Source of the DNA: Diphasiastrum complanatum
Lineage: Eukaryota; Streptophyta; Lycopodiopsida; Lycopodiales; Lycopodiaceae
DNA length: 64,000 nt
Assembly (NCBI GenBank): GCA_029204225.1
Contig: CM055111.1
Span: 41,480,815-41,544,814 of the forward strand
Direction: 5' to 3'
Positions 34,032-45,500 of the stretch are shown here, piece after piece (within the stretch, counting starts at the first letter, position 1; the number at the start of each line of letters is the position of its first letter). The notes beneath the pieces are model-generated. The model did not search any database, was not told the DNA's origin, and worked only from the letters and a program-made list of their open reading frames with translations. A program made the translations under genes and the position numbers.

Positions 34032-37000
34032 CTAGCTTGGTTCAATCATTGCTTTACTAATCACTCCAAGTGATGATCTGAACTTCAAAAAAGGTGTCTT
34101 TTGAAGTGGTTTAGTAAGTAGATCAGCTACACATTCATTGCTTGGAACATGCTCCAAAGCAATCTCCTTGGCTTGCACCATTTCTCTCACAAAGTGATGG
34201 CATATCTCAATGTGCTTAGATCTTGCATGGAAGATTGGGTTAGATGCAAGGTGTTGGGCTGATATATTGTCATTGTAGATGATTGGTGCCTCCTCTGAAT
34301 CCATGATCTTTAGTTCCACCAATAATCTCTTGATCCAAAGTACCTCCTTTGTAGTGGTTGTCAAAGCTTTGTACTCGGCCTCGGTTGAAGATAGAGATAT
34401 AGTTTCTTGCTTTTTTGAAAGCCATGAAACCACACCTTCTCCTATGAAAGTTGAATAGGCACTTGTTGATTTCCTATCCCTCTTGTCCCCTGCAAAATCT
34501 GAATCACTAAATGCATGAAGGTTAATCACATCTCCTCTATATACACTATTTCCACTAATGATGATGTCATCTACATAAATGAGTAAAAGTACAATACCAA
34601 CATCATCAAACTTAATGTAAAGAGTGGGATCATATTCACTTTGAACAAAAGAAAGTGAAATAAGATAGCAATGTAGTCTTGAATTCCAAGATCTCGAGGC
34701 TTGCTTCAAGCCATAGATGCTTCTTTGGAGATGGCATACTTTGTTCTCCATTCCATGCTTGATGAACCCTTGTGGCTGCTCCATATAGATATCCTCTTCC
34801 AAAAAACCATTCAAGAAAGCATTAGAGACATCCATTTGACATAGAATCCATCCAAAATGTGATGCAAGTGCAATGATTAGTCTTATTGTGACCATCTTGG
34901 CCACGGGTGCAAAAGTTTCCTCATAGTCTATCCCTCTCTCTTGAGCATAACCTTTTGCAACTAATCTTGCTTTATGTTTGTTAACACTCCCATTTGCATT
35001 CAACTTAAGCTTGAAGACCCACTTGCATCCTATTACATTCCTTTGAGGTCTCTCAACAAGCAACCAAGTTTCATTCTCAATCAAGGCATCATACTCATCC
35101 AACATAGCTTTATACCATTCTTTGGAGTTCAATGCATCTTCAACATTAGACGGTTCTTCAAAACTAGATAAAGCATAAGAAGTGGATGAGATACCCTCAA
35201 CTTGTTGTCCTTTGCCTTGATATGTGAGCCTTGATGGCTCCACTTTTGCCCTTGAAGATCTCCTTGGTGTGATAGGTGGGTTTGGTGCTTGCTCCTCCTC
35301 AAAACCAAGATCTTGCTCCTCGGCCATCTTCTTCTTGATTGTTGGAGCACTTGAGCCTTCTTCAAGCATATGCATATGATGTTCATCAAAGATGACATCC
35401 CTTGAAACAACAAATTTGTTCAAGGATGGGAGATAGACTTTGTAGCCCTTGCTTGAGCTTGCATATCCAAGCATGATCCCTCTTGTGGAAGATGGATCCT
35501 CCTTGGTTCTTGTTTCCAATGGCACATGCACATAACATATACACCCAAAAACTTTCAAGTGATTAAGATTGGGTTTCTTTCCATACAACATCTCATAAGG
35601 AGTTTTGCCTTCAATTGCTTTGCAAGACACCCTATTCATCAAGTAGTTTGCACATACAAGAGACTCACCCCAAAAGGATTTGGGCAAACAAGCATCTAAT
35701 CTTAAAGCCTTAGAACATTCACATAATGTTCTATTCCTTCTTTCAGCAACTCCATTTTGTTGAGGAGTGTAAGGACAAGAAGTCTCTTTCTTGATCCCTT
35801 CCTCCTCACAAAAGGCCTTGAACTCATTGGAGATGAATTCTCCACCATTGTCACTTCTAAGAATCTTGATGCTATGATTATGATGCTTTTCCACAAACAA
35901 CTTGAACTTTACAAAAGTATCAAATACTTGAGACTTGAAGGAGAGTAAGAACACCCAACAATATCTTGAGCAGTCATTAATGAAGGTTAAAAACATGGAT
36001 GAACCTCCATTAGATTTGGTGCTAGCAATGTGCACATCCGAGTGTATGAGTTCAAGAGGATGAGATGACTTTGTGATGGAGTTAGGAAACACCTTCTTAT
36101 GTGCCTTGGATAAGGCACAAGCTTCACAAACCTTGTCTTCCTTCCCAATAGACCTTGGTAGGCCTAAAGCATACTCCTCCTTGATCATAGCCTCCATGGA
36201 ACCCGAGTTGACATGTCCAAGTCTTTTGTGCCATAAAGTAAAGGTAGATATCTTGCTCTTCTCGGCCAACATGACAACATTAGTATCCACAAATGCATCC
36301 AGCTTATAAAGTTTGCCAAGTCTAGTGCCCTTAGCCACTATCTTACCCTTCTTCTTGATGAAACATTCATTTGAAGCAAATTCAACATTGAAACCATTGT
36401 CTACCATTTGGCCAACACTTAGTAGATTCTTTGTTATTGTAGGAATGTACAAAACACCTTCTATGTTGATCTTTTTGGAAGATCCTAAGCAAAGGGGAAT
36501 GCTACCAACTCCTTCAATATTACAAGCTTCATCATTTGTTGTATAGATAGACTTTATAGGTCCATCATAAGATAAGAGAGAAGAGAAAAACTCCCTTTTA
36601 CTAGTCATGTGTGAACTAGCATCCGAGTCAATCCATCAAGGATCTTCTCCTTTGAAGCTTGTTGAAGAAAATATGGACATCATGAGAGAGTCCTCATGTG
36701 AACTCTCCTCCTCCTCCTCTTTGCTCATGTTGGCTTGGCTTTGATCTTGCTTTCTCTTGAAGCATTCCGAGGCATAATGCCCCATCTTGCTACAATAGTA
36801 GCACTTCACCTTTGATTTGTCCTTCTTGACTTTGGTGGTTGATGGAGATGCCTTTGGGGGTCCTTCTTGATCCTCAAGCTTTGTAGACTTCTTGAATGTT
36901 GATCCTTTGCCTTTGGAATTGCCTTTGCCTTTGGTGAAGAGAGCTTGGTCATCTCCACCTTGGATGGAAAGCCTATCCATCCTCTCTTGCATTTGGCTCC

Positions 37001-37090
37001 TTCTTGATTCCTCGGCCATGAGTGTGCCTTGGAGTTCTTCAAGTATGGGTAGCTTACCCATAATTGCATATCCCTGAACCAAATTGTCAA
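34032..37090 (-). pseudogene. Ty1/Copia gag-pol, best preserved in the window
   Basis: One reading frame from the gag (about 37090) to 34032 with a single TGA (36636-36638). Gag is 5'-truncated and starts at FDNLVQG; an intact knuckle CYYCSKMGHYASEC follows. Directly after the TGA comes WIDSDASSHM, where the protease DSG is DSD. In the 858-aa frame below 36608: integrase zinc residues H127, H132, C161, C164; DDE-type D191, D253, E289; linker RRSSRAKVEPSR (449-460); RT D593 and YVDD (678-681); RNase H from about 700 (SDSDFAGD) to TKPL (832-835). Just after YVDDIIISG the RT C-terminal part is missing, and the frame continues in phase into the pre-RNase H region. The 5' LTR and gag N-terminus are lost. 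Confidence 0.9.
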
Positions 37091-37299
37091 ATTCAACCAG
37101 ATTGTAATTGACCCCAACAGACCCCATAACGCCACTGACCGCAATCACAACGCCCCCACCCTTGACCTATCACCCGCATTGATCCATAGCAACCGCCTCC
37201 CATCGTAAACCGTAAACCACACCAGATCGTAGATCGTAAACCGTAGGACCGTAAAAAAAAAATTTCAAAAACACCAAAAAACTTGGAAAATCCAAAACA

Positions 37300-38470
37300 A
37301 TAAAAAAAAACACACCAGTATCCAATGGACCACCAAAACGACCCTGAAATCTCAGACGATTATCCATACGAGGCCAGGTCCCCTGTAGCTGAACAAATCA
37401 GACGCCATAGGTTCTACCGAATGCGTGCCAAACTCCAAGATCCATCCACAAACCCATTCAAGGGACAAGAACCTGATAGAGCTGAGTCTTCACATGCACA
37501 ACCCCATTTTTCTAGTGCTGAGCCCTCACAGGTCAGAACCAACCCGCTACCCACGGAGCTCATTTTGAAAGACATACACCCAAGCTAAATCTACCAAAGT
37601 TTGACGGTAGTTCGGACCCTCAAAGATTTTTGCAAATCTTTGAGAATGCATGTGACGAGCGTTTCAAACGCCTCAAAAGTCAAGTACAGGAACAGCCCTC
37701 CGAACAGATGCTGATCATCTGGTTTTTAGTCGGCCTTCCAAGATGGATTAGACGCGAGCTTAAATCCAATGATGAATATATGAGCCTCAAATTAGCTATG
37801 TCTAATGCCATCAAGGAGAAGACGAAGGATCAGTTGTTGACGAATCCATGAAAAGACGAGCACCACGTGCTCCTCTCCATGAGTCAAAGCCGATCGAGGA
37901 CACCTGAGATCAGCTTTGGAAATCCCAGTTGGAGTTGCTTAATAAGCAACTTCAGCTACAGATGGAGAAACTCACCAATGAGTTTCAAGCTACCCTGAAG
38001 TCTATCCAAAGCAGTATGCATGGTCAGTCAAACCCTGCACATGTACCTTATAGACGAAAAACAATATGGTGCCCACATTGTCGGGCTACGCATCCTGTTG
38101 ATGCTTGTCCTTCATATCCGCCTATCCAAGCACATACAATCCAACAATATGAAGCACAACCATCACATTCTCGACATTCCTTGACTTATCACGAATATCC
38201 ACCAGAAAGTCCAGAACCATTAGCCATACAAGATGGCTATGCCGTTATACAAGGGCCATTGCACACCAGATGTTTCATCTATAGTGAAACTGGCCACTTC
38301 ACGGTTGATTGTCCAGTCAAGACCAAGTACCATGCTGAGTGTCCTGACTGTATCAGAAAACACAGTTTCAAAGACTGTCCGAAACAACCAACTACGATCC
38401 TACCTGCCCGTCACGTTAGTTATGAATCACAATAGGATCTTCCCGAACCACATGAGCACCATAGCAACCA
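37300..38470 (+). pseudogene. Gypsy-type gag remnant
   Basis: Starts with a 5' leader ending in ATG at 37325 (MDHQNDPEISDDY). A shifted frame reads KLNLPKFDGSSDPQRFLQIFENACDERF, typical of Gypsy gag; GLPRWIRREL follows at about 37735. The next frame (37929-38435) has two knuckle-like motifs: WCPHCRATHPVDAC, and CFIYSETGHFTVDC in which the second Cys is Tyr. The mid-gag is deleted and no protease or RT is seen downstream. It abuts the truncated Copia gag on the other strand near 37150. Confidence 0.65.
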
Positions 38471-40962
38471 ACAGTTAAACCTGCTGCTCAATTGAGAAAT
38501 TTCTAGCAAACTTCTACACTACCGCACAATACACCAGCTCCATCATTCACAAAGACAATGAGTCCTTGTCGAAAGAAAGTGAAACCGATATTTCGTTATC
38601 TGCTACAATGTCCAACCAAGAGCAACCTCCACATGGAATTGACAGTTTTTCTCCCCTTCCACAACCTCAAATCTACTTTGTCTTTCCATATGTTGATACA
38701 ATTTCCAATGTGCCAATACATAATAGATCTAGGATTCGGAAATCCAGATCGAGATTCGGTTCTGAATCTCGTGCTCAGAGAGGTCCTTAGGAAAATAGTA
38801 CCTCAACCAGACCTGCATCTCAAGCTATATCTTACAACATCTACTATCAACGATGGTAGATTCAAGTGTCACTACCTGCCTTGTTTTTGACAAGGGCTTC
38901 TGAGAGTTTTTCATTACTCCACAAGATCAATGCAACATGAAATTGTCTAGGTGAATTATGCATGTTGATGAATGACTTTTTGTTTGACAAGTGCTCTGTG
39001 TGCAAGTAGAATCTAACTCTAGACCTCAAACTACATGTGGTCGCTTCATATATCACTTGCACTCACCTCCACCAATTGGCTTTGTGTGAAAGGCTCATGC
39101 TTATTAATGTGGGGAGTAAATTTGAGATGATTTTTTGAAATTGCACACTTATTCCCATGTGTATGAGGCTAGCCCAAGAATAGCATACATCATTAGCTCC
39201 CTTGCAAAGAGATAAAGGAGAAAGCTATCTAGAATTGCAATGAGATGGAACTTCAAATGTTGTAATAAGAGCCTTATTAAGTGTGCCAAGTAAGTAAGTG
39301 CATAGGATAGCCATAACTTCCATGCTTCCACATGACAATGGTTGAGACATATGACCACACTCATTCATGTGTTGAAAGCTACCTCTCACACATCGCCTCC
39401 TTTTCTAAATGCTTTTGTACATAGATGGCAGACATAGTAGCAAATTGACAAAGGTGAGATCATCCCACTTGATTTGATATGAAGCCTCAACCTTCAAGGA
39501 GGTCCCTTTCAAAGTTTCAAGCTCACTTCTCCCCACGGTGATGCCTCAAAATGCAATCATCCAAAAATTGACCAAGCCACTTTATTTTATTAACTTGTCG
39601 ATATTTTATTTTTGCAAAGGTGTCCTTTTGCACTAACAATACTAGGTTTATTTTATTAATTTGTCAATATTTTGTTTTGCAAAGGTATGCTTTTGCACTA
39701 ACAACACTAGGTACAATGTATATATGCATTTAGACCTAGCTAATTTCAAGCTTGTAGTCTTTTCCTCACATTGGTTGACATTTTAATGCGAGTATTCTTG
39801 GATCCAAAAACTAGTCTTATCAAACTCGATTGTGGTGGGGGACAAACATGTAGCATGAATGACAAAAATTTTGTGCAACATAGCAACTCAATATCATTAT
39901 AACATTCACAAATATACTAAATGTACAAATAGATAAGAGTTTATGCCATTGGGGGTGATTCATGGTGGCCTTGATTGATTAGGGCTAAATAGTCTCTAAT
40001 AAAAAAGTGGCACACGATAGTCATACCTACTATTAAATATAAAAGTAACCCCAAGCATGACTTCTAGAATTTGGTGTAGATACAATGGGCCTCTTTGTAA
40101 AAAGTCTACTTGTTTTGGAAATTTTATATTAATACATTAACCTTACACATCAATCATAAGAGGGTGTGTTCCATCCTTCCTAGTAGGACTATCACCTATT
40201 TGAACTTTTTAGAGCTCCAAAGAATAAACCAATGAGTACGATTGCACTTTAGAAAATAATGAGTAGAGGTTTGGGGTTCCAAGTGACACAAGAGGCACTA
40301 TTCTAGCCTTAGCCCAATAAATTCTCATCATGTGTGACTATGGTTTGCTAGGGCAAGCCTTGAACATACTAGTTCAACATAGTAAACAATGTATTACCCA
40401 TGTTGCCACATGGATAATTCATAGTTATTACTTAGCCAATTAAACTTTCACCATGTGTGACTATGGTTTGCTAGGGCAAACCTTGAACATTGTAAGCAAT
40501 GTGTTAGCCATGGTGCGACATTCCTTTTTATCATCCCATGGATAAAATTTTGCCCTAGCATAAGGTTGTACTAATGAATCTTAGAACCTCTTAGAATACA
40601 TGTGTTGAAATGTTGTGAGCAAGTACCTCCCATGTGTGAACTATTGCCCGCAGTTCTCATGCTGGCTTATCAGCCATGCTAAGCACTAGCATCTGCACCG
40701 TGTGAACCAAGTGGTTGCGTGTGATTAGCACGAGGGACATCTATGACATCATCACACCTTCAAGGGCTACACATCTTTGCATGAGATTTGGTGACAACAT
40801 CACAACTTTACGCTCATGGGCAACACATTTTCTCCCAAGATTGATTGTAGTGGGCCATAAGATGGCGCCAAATATCCATCATGCCTTCAAGCTGGTTCTC
40901 AATGGGTCACAATGCATCTTAATGGCAGACACAAAATGCAATCTTCTCCAATTGGATGTCAC
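38471..40962. other. Unassigned intergenic DNA
   Basis: 2.5 kb upstream of the CONSTANS-like gene. No gene or LTR end found. Two related segments (CATGTGTGACTATGGTTTGC at about 40330 and 40449) form a short direct repeat about 120 bp apart. Confidence 0.45.
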
Positions 40963-40986
40963 CCACGTGGAAAAAAAAAAAAAAAA
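40963..40986. promoter_or_regulatory. G-box palindrome next to A-run
   Basis: CCACGTGG (40963-40970) is a perfect G-box palindrome followed by an uninterrupted run of A. It lies about 720 bp upstream of the CONSTANS-like start codon. G-boxes are bound by bZIP and bHLH factors, including light-signalling regulators; a role here is inference. Confidence 0.4.
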
Positions 40987-41398
40987 GGCCACTTTTTATA
41001 AGGCTTAAGTGAAAGGTTGTTGGATAGGTGCCAAGATCCCAATCCTATCTAAAAATCCAAGGGTGGTGGTGGGCTAAAAATTGCAAACTTGCCATTTAAT
41101 AATTAGGTCAAGGGGGGACCCACCACATGATAAAGAGAAATGAATCATGATTCCAAATCTCTCAAGATATCATGGTCCATGGACATGAGACATTTCTTTC
41201 TTCAATGTGTTCTTTGAACTTTCCCAAGACTCTGACAATCTTTATTTATGCTTCATTCCTCCTGTGCTGCAATCATGGTTTCTAATCAATTGGGTTCATT
41301 GCAGAATTGCAGCTTTTTTAATTCAATTCAGCTCAGCTCAGCTGGGGATGATTTGTGCCAGCAGGTGTAGATAGCTAGAGAGAGCCTAGCATTCATTC

Positions 41399-41462
41399 AT
41401 CATTCTCTTTGCAAAGCAAAAGGACTTTAGAGCCTAGATTTATCATTCTCTTTGCAAAGCAA
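41399..41462. repeat. 21-bp direct repeat in CONSTANS-like 5' flank
   Basis: ATCATTCTCTTTGCAAAGC plus AA occurs at 41399-41419 and 41442-41462. Each copy contains the palindrome TTTGCAAA. It lies 220-285 bp before the start codon, within a likely promoter or 5' leader. Confidence 0.7.
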
Positions 41463-41683
41463 TGGAATTTTCCAATAATTGATGAGACTGATTGATGCCC
41501 ACGAAGGAGTTTATCATCTTGGTTGTTGATGGGCTGTGTGGATGCTCAAGTTCTTGAAAAATTAGGCTAGCAAGGCAGCATAAATAGTATGCTTGAGGAT
41601 TAAGATCTTGAAAAACTGGGCACATGCACAAGAACAATCGTGGGAATAGACAGGGAGGGGGGAGGTGAGATTTGCAGGTGGCA

Positions 41684-42508
41684 ATGTGGAAGCTCGGTGG
41701 TGCATGCCAAGGGGGAAAGGCGGATCCTTGCTGCCCAGCTGACAATGGGATTTTTGTGTGCACAGGGTGTGACAACAGTAAGATCCATGGCTGTTCACGA
41801 CCCAACAACAACAACAACAAGAGCCAGAGCAACAAGAACAAGGTGGCATTTAGCCAGGAGCGTGTGTGGTGTGATGTGTGTGAGGAATCCCCAGCTGCTG
41901 TGATTTGCAAGGCAGATGCGGCCGCACTGTGTGTTGCTTGTGATGCAGAGATTCACTCTGCCAATACCCTTGCTCGCCGCCATGAGAGATTTCCTGTCAC
42001 GCCATTTTACGAGGCACCAGCTCCTCATATTGGATCAGCACCCTTGTTTGCCCTTGTTCCTGGAGGCATTGCTCCACCAACGGAGGGCAGTTTTCTGGCC
42101 AAAGATGGGGAGGATGAGAATTCATTGTCAGAGGTGGCTTCATGGTTTCTGCCCACTACACAGCCACTTTCAGCCACCACAGGTATGGGTTCAAATATTA
42201 AAGAAGATGGGCTTCCCTTGCAGCTGTCGGAAAGAGAATGTAAGAGCAAAGACAAGGTTAAAGAGAAAAAACAGCTGCATAGGGCAGATTTTTTACTGGA
42301 GGCAGATCTGTACCATGACCTAGAGTTTGTTTCTGCATCTGAAATTTTACAAGGTGTTGCAGATAGTCTGGTGCCTGTCATCCATTCTCCCCAAGGGATT
42401 GATCAAATGACCTCTTTTGATTTCAAAAGATCTGGCTCATTCAAGGAGGAGGAGGAGAGGGTTCCAAAGGATCGGAGAGGTTTTGGCATGCCATTTTCGA
42501 CATTCAAT
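41684..42508 (+). other. COL: CONSTANS-like exon 1
   Basis: 275 codons ending ATTCAAT before the 5' splice site GTAAGA. Reading on past it gives ten unrelated codons and a stop at 42541, so that stop is intronic. Confidence 0.9.
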
Positions 42509-45500
42509 GTAAGACTTAAACTACTTGTAGCATGTGATTGATCACGTATTGTTCTTCGTAAAAGGTAAGCCTTTTGTTTCTTGTTGCACCATCACCAGCA
42601 AATAATCGTTTAGTTAGATAGATGCCCCCATAAAGGAACCTATAGGCTCTTGCTTTTTGCTGCTAGTTTTTGAAACTTTAATAACTGCGCATTTCAGAAA
42701 GGGCGTATTCTGGGGTGAAATGTAAAGTCAATTGCTTGAAAGCATCATCTGCCGTTAATCTCAAAATCACAATAGATGAACTTGGAGAGTCATTGGAAAC
42801 AAAAGTTGACATTAATTTTATAACAAGCTACAAAATCTCACCAAACAATTTAATTCAATATTGTGGTTAATGCCACCAAGTTGCGATCTGTGGGGACTGA
42901 ATCATGATTTGGGTGTGAATCGGATGGCCCGAATCGGATGTGCCTGATTCGAATTGGAAGGAATTGAGCTGTTTTCGAATCGGATGTGCCTGATCCGAAT
43001 TGGAAGGAATTGAGCTGTTTTCTATTGGCCTGATTACACCTGTGGGGTAAATCTAAGCCCTTATCCCCCCCCCCCCATTGCATGTGAATAAGGCTTCCTG
43101 GGAGAGAGAGAAATAACAATATTGCTATCCATAGAAATAACATGCCCCAAATTTATTTGCAACAAAGTTTTTGAATCTATTAAGAGATAAGCATTCACAT
43201 GAATGTAAGTTTTCTATGTCAAAATCACAGAAAACATCGTAGGGAAAATACCGATCACTTTTGACACTTGGTAGGTAAGTTCAACCGAACGTAATATCAT
43301 GAAAGCGTTCATCTACAACAGCGAATGGTCTGAATAAAACATGAGCATAAAAAGTCTTCACATGGATTGCTTCAAAAACTCTATTGCGGTAACATAGATC
43401 TAAAAAAGATTATGAATAAAGGCTTTAAAAGATTCCAATCTTGCTTTGTCAAGACTAAGTGCAGTCTTGTATCTCTCTCTATGCATCTTGGTGGTGTAAA
43501 TCCGACTATTCCTTGGTTGGGATAGTGCTGAAATCTTTACCTTTTATCCGATTTATAAGCTAACAAAGGTCTTTTTTTATGGTTTAGTCCACAGGATGGT
43601 TTCAGGAAGCTGCCTCTTTGGGTTATGAGGAGCCCCTGCTTCCACCTAACCATTTTTTTCAAACTATTATTTGCTGTATGAAAAAGGCCGTTGAGATGCA
43701 TAAATTTATCATTAACACTGACAGGGCTACTTGTTCTTCTGCTGGACCTGAGGATAAGGTTCTTTGTCTGATTGATTTGCTTGGATTGAGTTTGTTAAGA
43801 AGAAACAACCATTGAGCCTTGTGAAAAATCTTTATAGTCGTCTTAATGATTTTGTTGAAAAGTTCAAAGAAGAAGAAAAGTTTTGCAATTCGCACATTAG
43901 AAAAGTGTTCATGTGCTTGAAAAATGAAAACGGTATTGCTCCTACTGTTACTATCCCTTCTGCTTCTGATGCTCTTTTATCTCCGCACCCTCTTTTCTTT
44001 ACTAACGACCTTGATGAAGACAATGCCTCTTGAGATCTTCTCTGAAGACATTTGCGATATTGGTGTCCTTTCCTCTTATGATTTCTACCAATCCAAAAGT
44101 TGCCAAGTCCCTTTTGTTTCTGCTAGAGTCATTGAGTACAAATCCACTCTCACATCTTACAAACTCTGGAATCCCTGAATCATTGCTAGTGGTCAGCTGT
44201 AGACGTCCTGTCATTGAGATGCTGACTTCTCTCCTTTCTGTCCTTTCCCCATCCTGCACACCGATTAATCTCGGTAAAAATTCAGCTGTTTGATAGGTAG
44301 GTCGCTCTTTGTGCTACTTTGCCCTTCCTTTCCAGTAAACCGTCGTCTTTTTCCTGTCCCAGATGCAGATACTACGGAGTTTGGATTGTTGAGATTAAAA
44401 TTGCCCGTTCTTTTGCTTGTGTTTTGAAAGTATTTATCTTGGAGAGTGGAAAAGCTTGGTCGTTTAAGGAGGCGCTCTATCTCTCGTACGTTTTCAGCAT
44501 CGCCTAGGTATGATAGGAGTTTGGCAGAAGAATCTTTGGCAAGCTCAATAGAGGCATCAACCATGTATTGTCGAATGAAAAGAAAAGTAAGGTGTGCCTT
44601 AACCACATCTCTGGCGGGCTTATGTAGCCATAGAAAGAAAGCATTCATTTGGTTTTGGAGAGAAGCACCAGGGAAGAACTTGCCTAGGTTGTTCATCATA
44701 TACCAAATGGCGTGGTCAAACCAGATAATGGACGAATTTTTTTTGCATTTATCACCACATCTAAATCTAAAGAAAGGTCGTTTCCAGTTTCAGATTCTTG
44801 CTTGGTGAAGGTTCATCCTATTGAAGCCAGTCTCAAAGTGTCCTCTGATTCTGGCCCAGGTTTGCTCAGAAGGGCAACGGGAAGGCTCAAATTTGTTCAT
44901 GCGAATAATAGTATCAAAGGCTATAGGAGCTTCAAGAGAAGGATTTTTGTGTCAAGCAGCGGACTTACAAACTTCTATTTCTTTTTCAGTAAGAGGTGAC
45001 ATCAAGATCCGAAGGGCGAGTGCCATGCTGATCAGTTTTTGGGCATTGGTCCGTATCAGTTTATTTTGTTTATAGCAAAAGTATGAAAAGTTTTCACTGT
45101 ATATATTGCTTATCGCTAAAAGAAATGGTGTGAACACGTGTGCCGGTGTCAGAGCAAATCCATGCTATTCTAACCCGGGTGACTTAAGAAACGTCACGCA
45201 TATCCATGTTTTCCACTCGTATCTCACCATAATCTGATATGACAACTGAATGGGGAATAAATTTGCACAAGCCATGGTTGAATAGTGTAGCGACTCCATA
45301 TCCAACCCGTGGTTTTTTAGGACCCATGTATCGGATAGGCTTCATTTTATTGGTGAGGTTCTCATGGTTTTTACAAGGTATTAGGGCAGATCCGTGCCAT
45401 TCTAATGCTTTTGTAAGAACCGTTTATCTTACGCAAATCCATGCTGTCCAAGATAATTTGAGGAGAAACCTTGCTTCGGAACAGCGTGGGTGTCATGATA

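Noticed and set aside
41672-41683. Four extra codons before the COL ATG
   Set aside because: They would need a TTG start; the first ATG at 41684 gives the family-typical MWKLGG.
41443-41910. 155-codon open frame antisense to COL exon 1
   Set aside because: It is the shadow of the B-box exon; Leu/Ser-rich with no domain, and the sense strand is clearly coding.
42509-42541. COL stop codon at 42539-42541
   Set aside because: It lies in the intron after a GTAAGA donor, and the CCT exon is found downstream in the same phase.
44178-45030. Twin-priming inversion of a LINE
   Set aside because: The piece order is wrong for twin priming, and no poly-A tail is seen.
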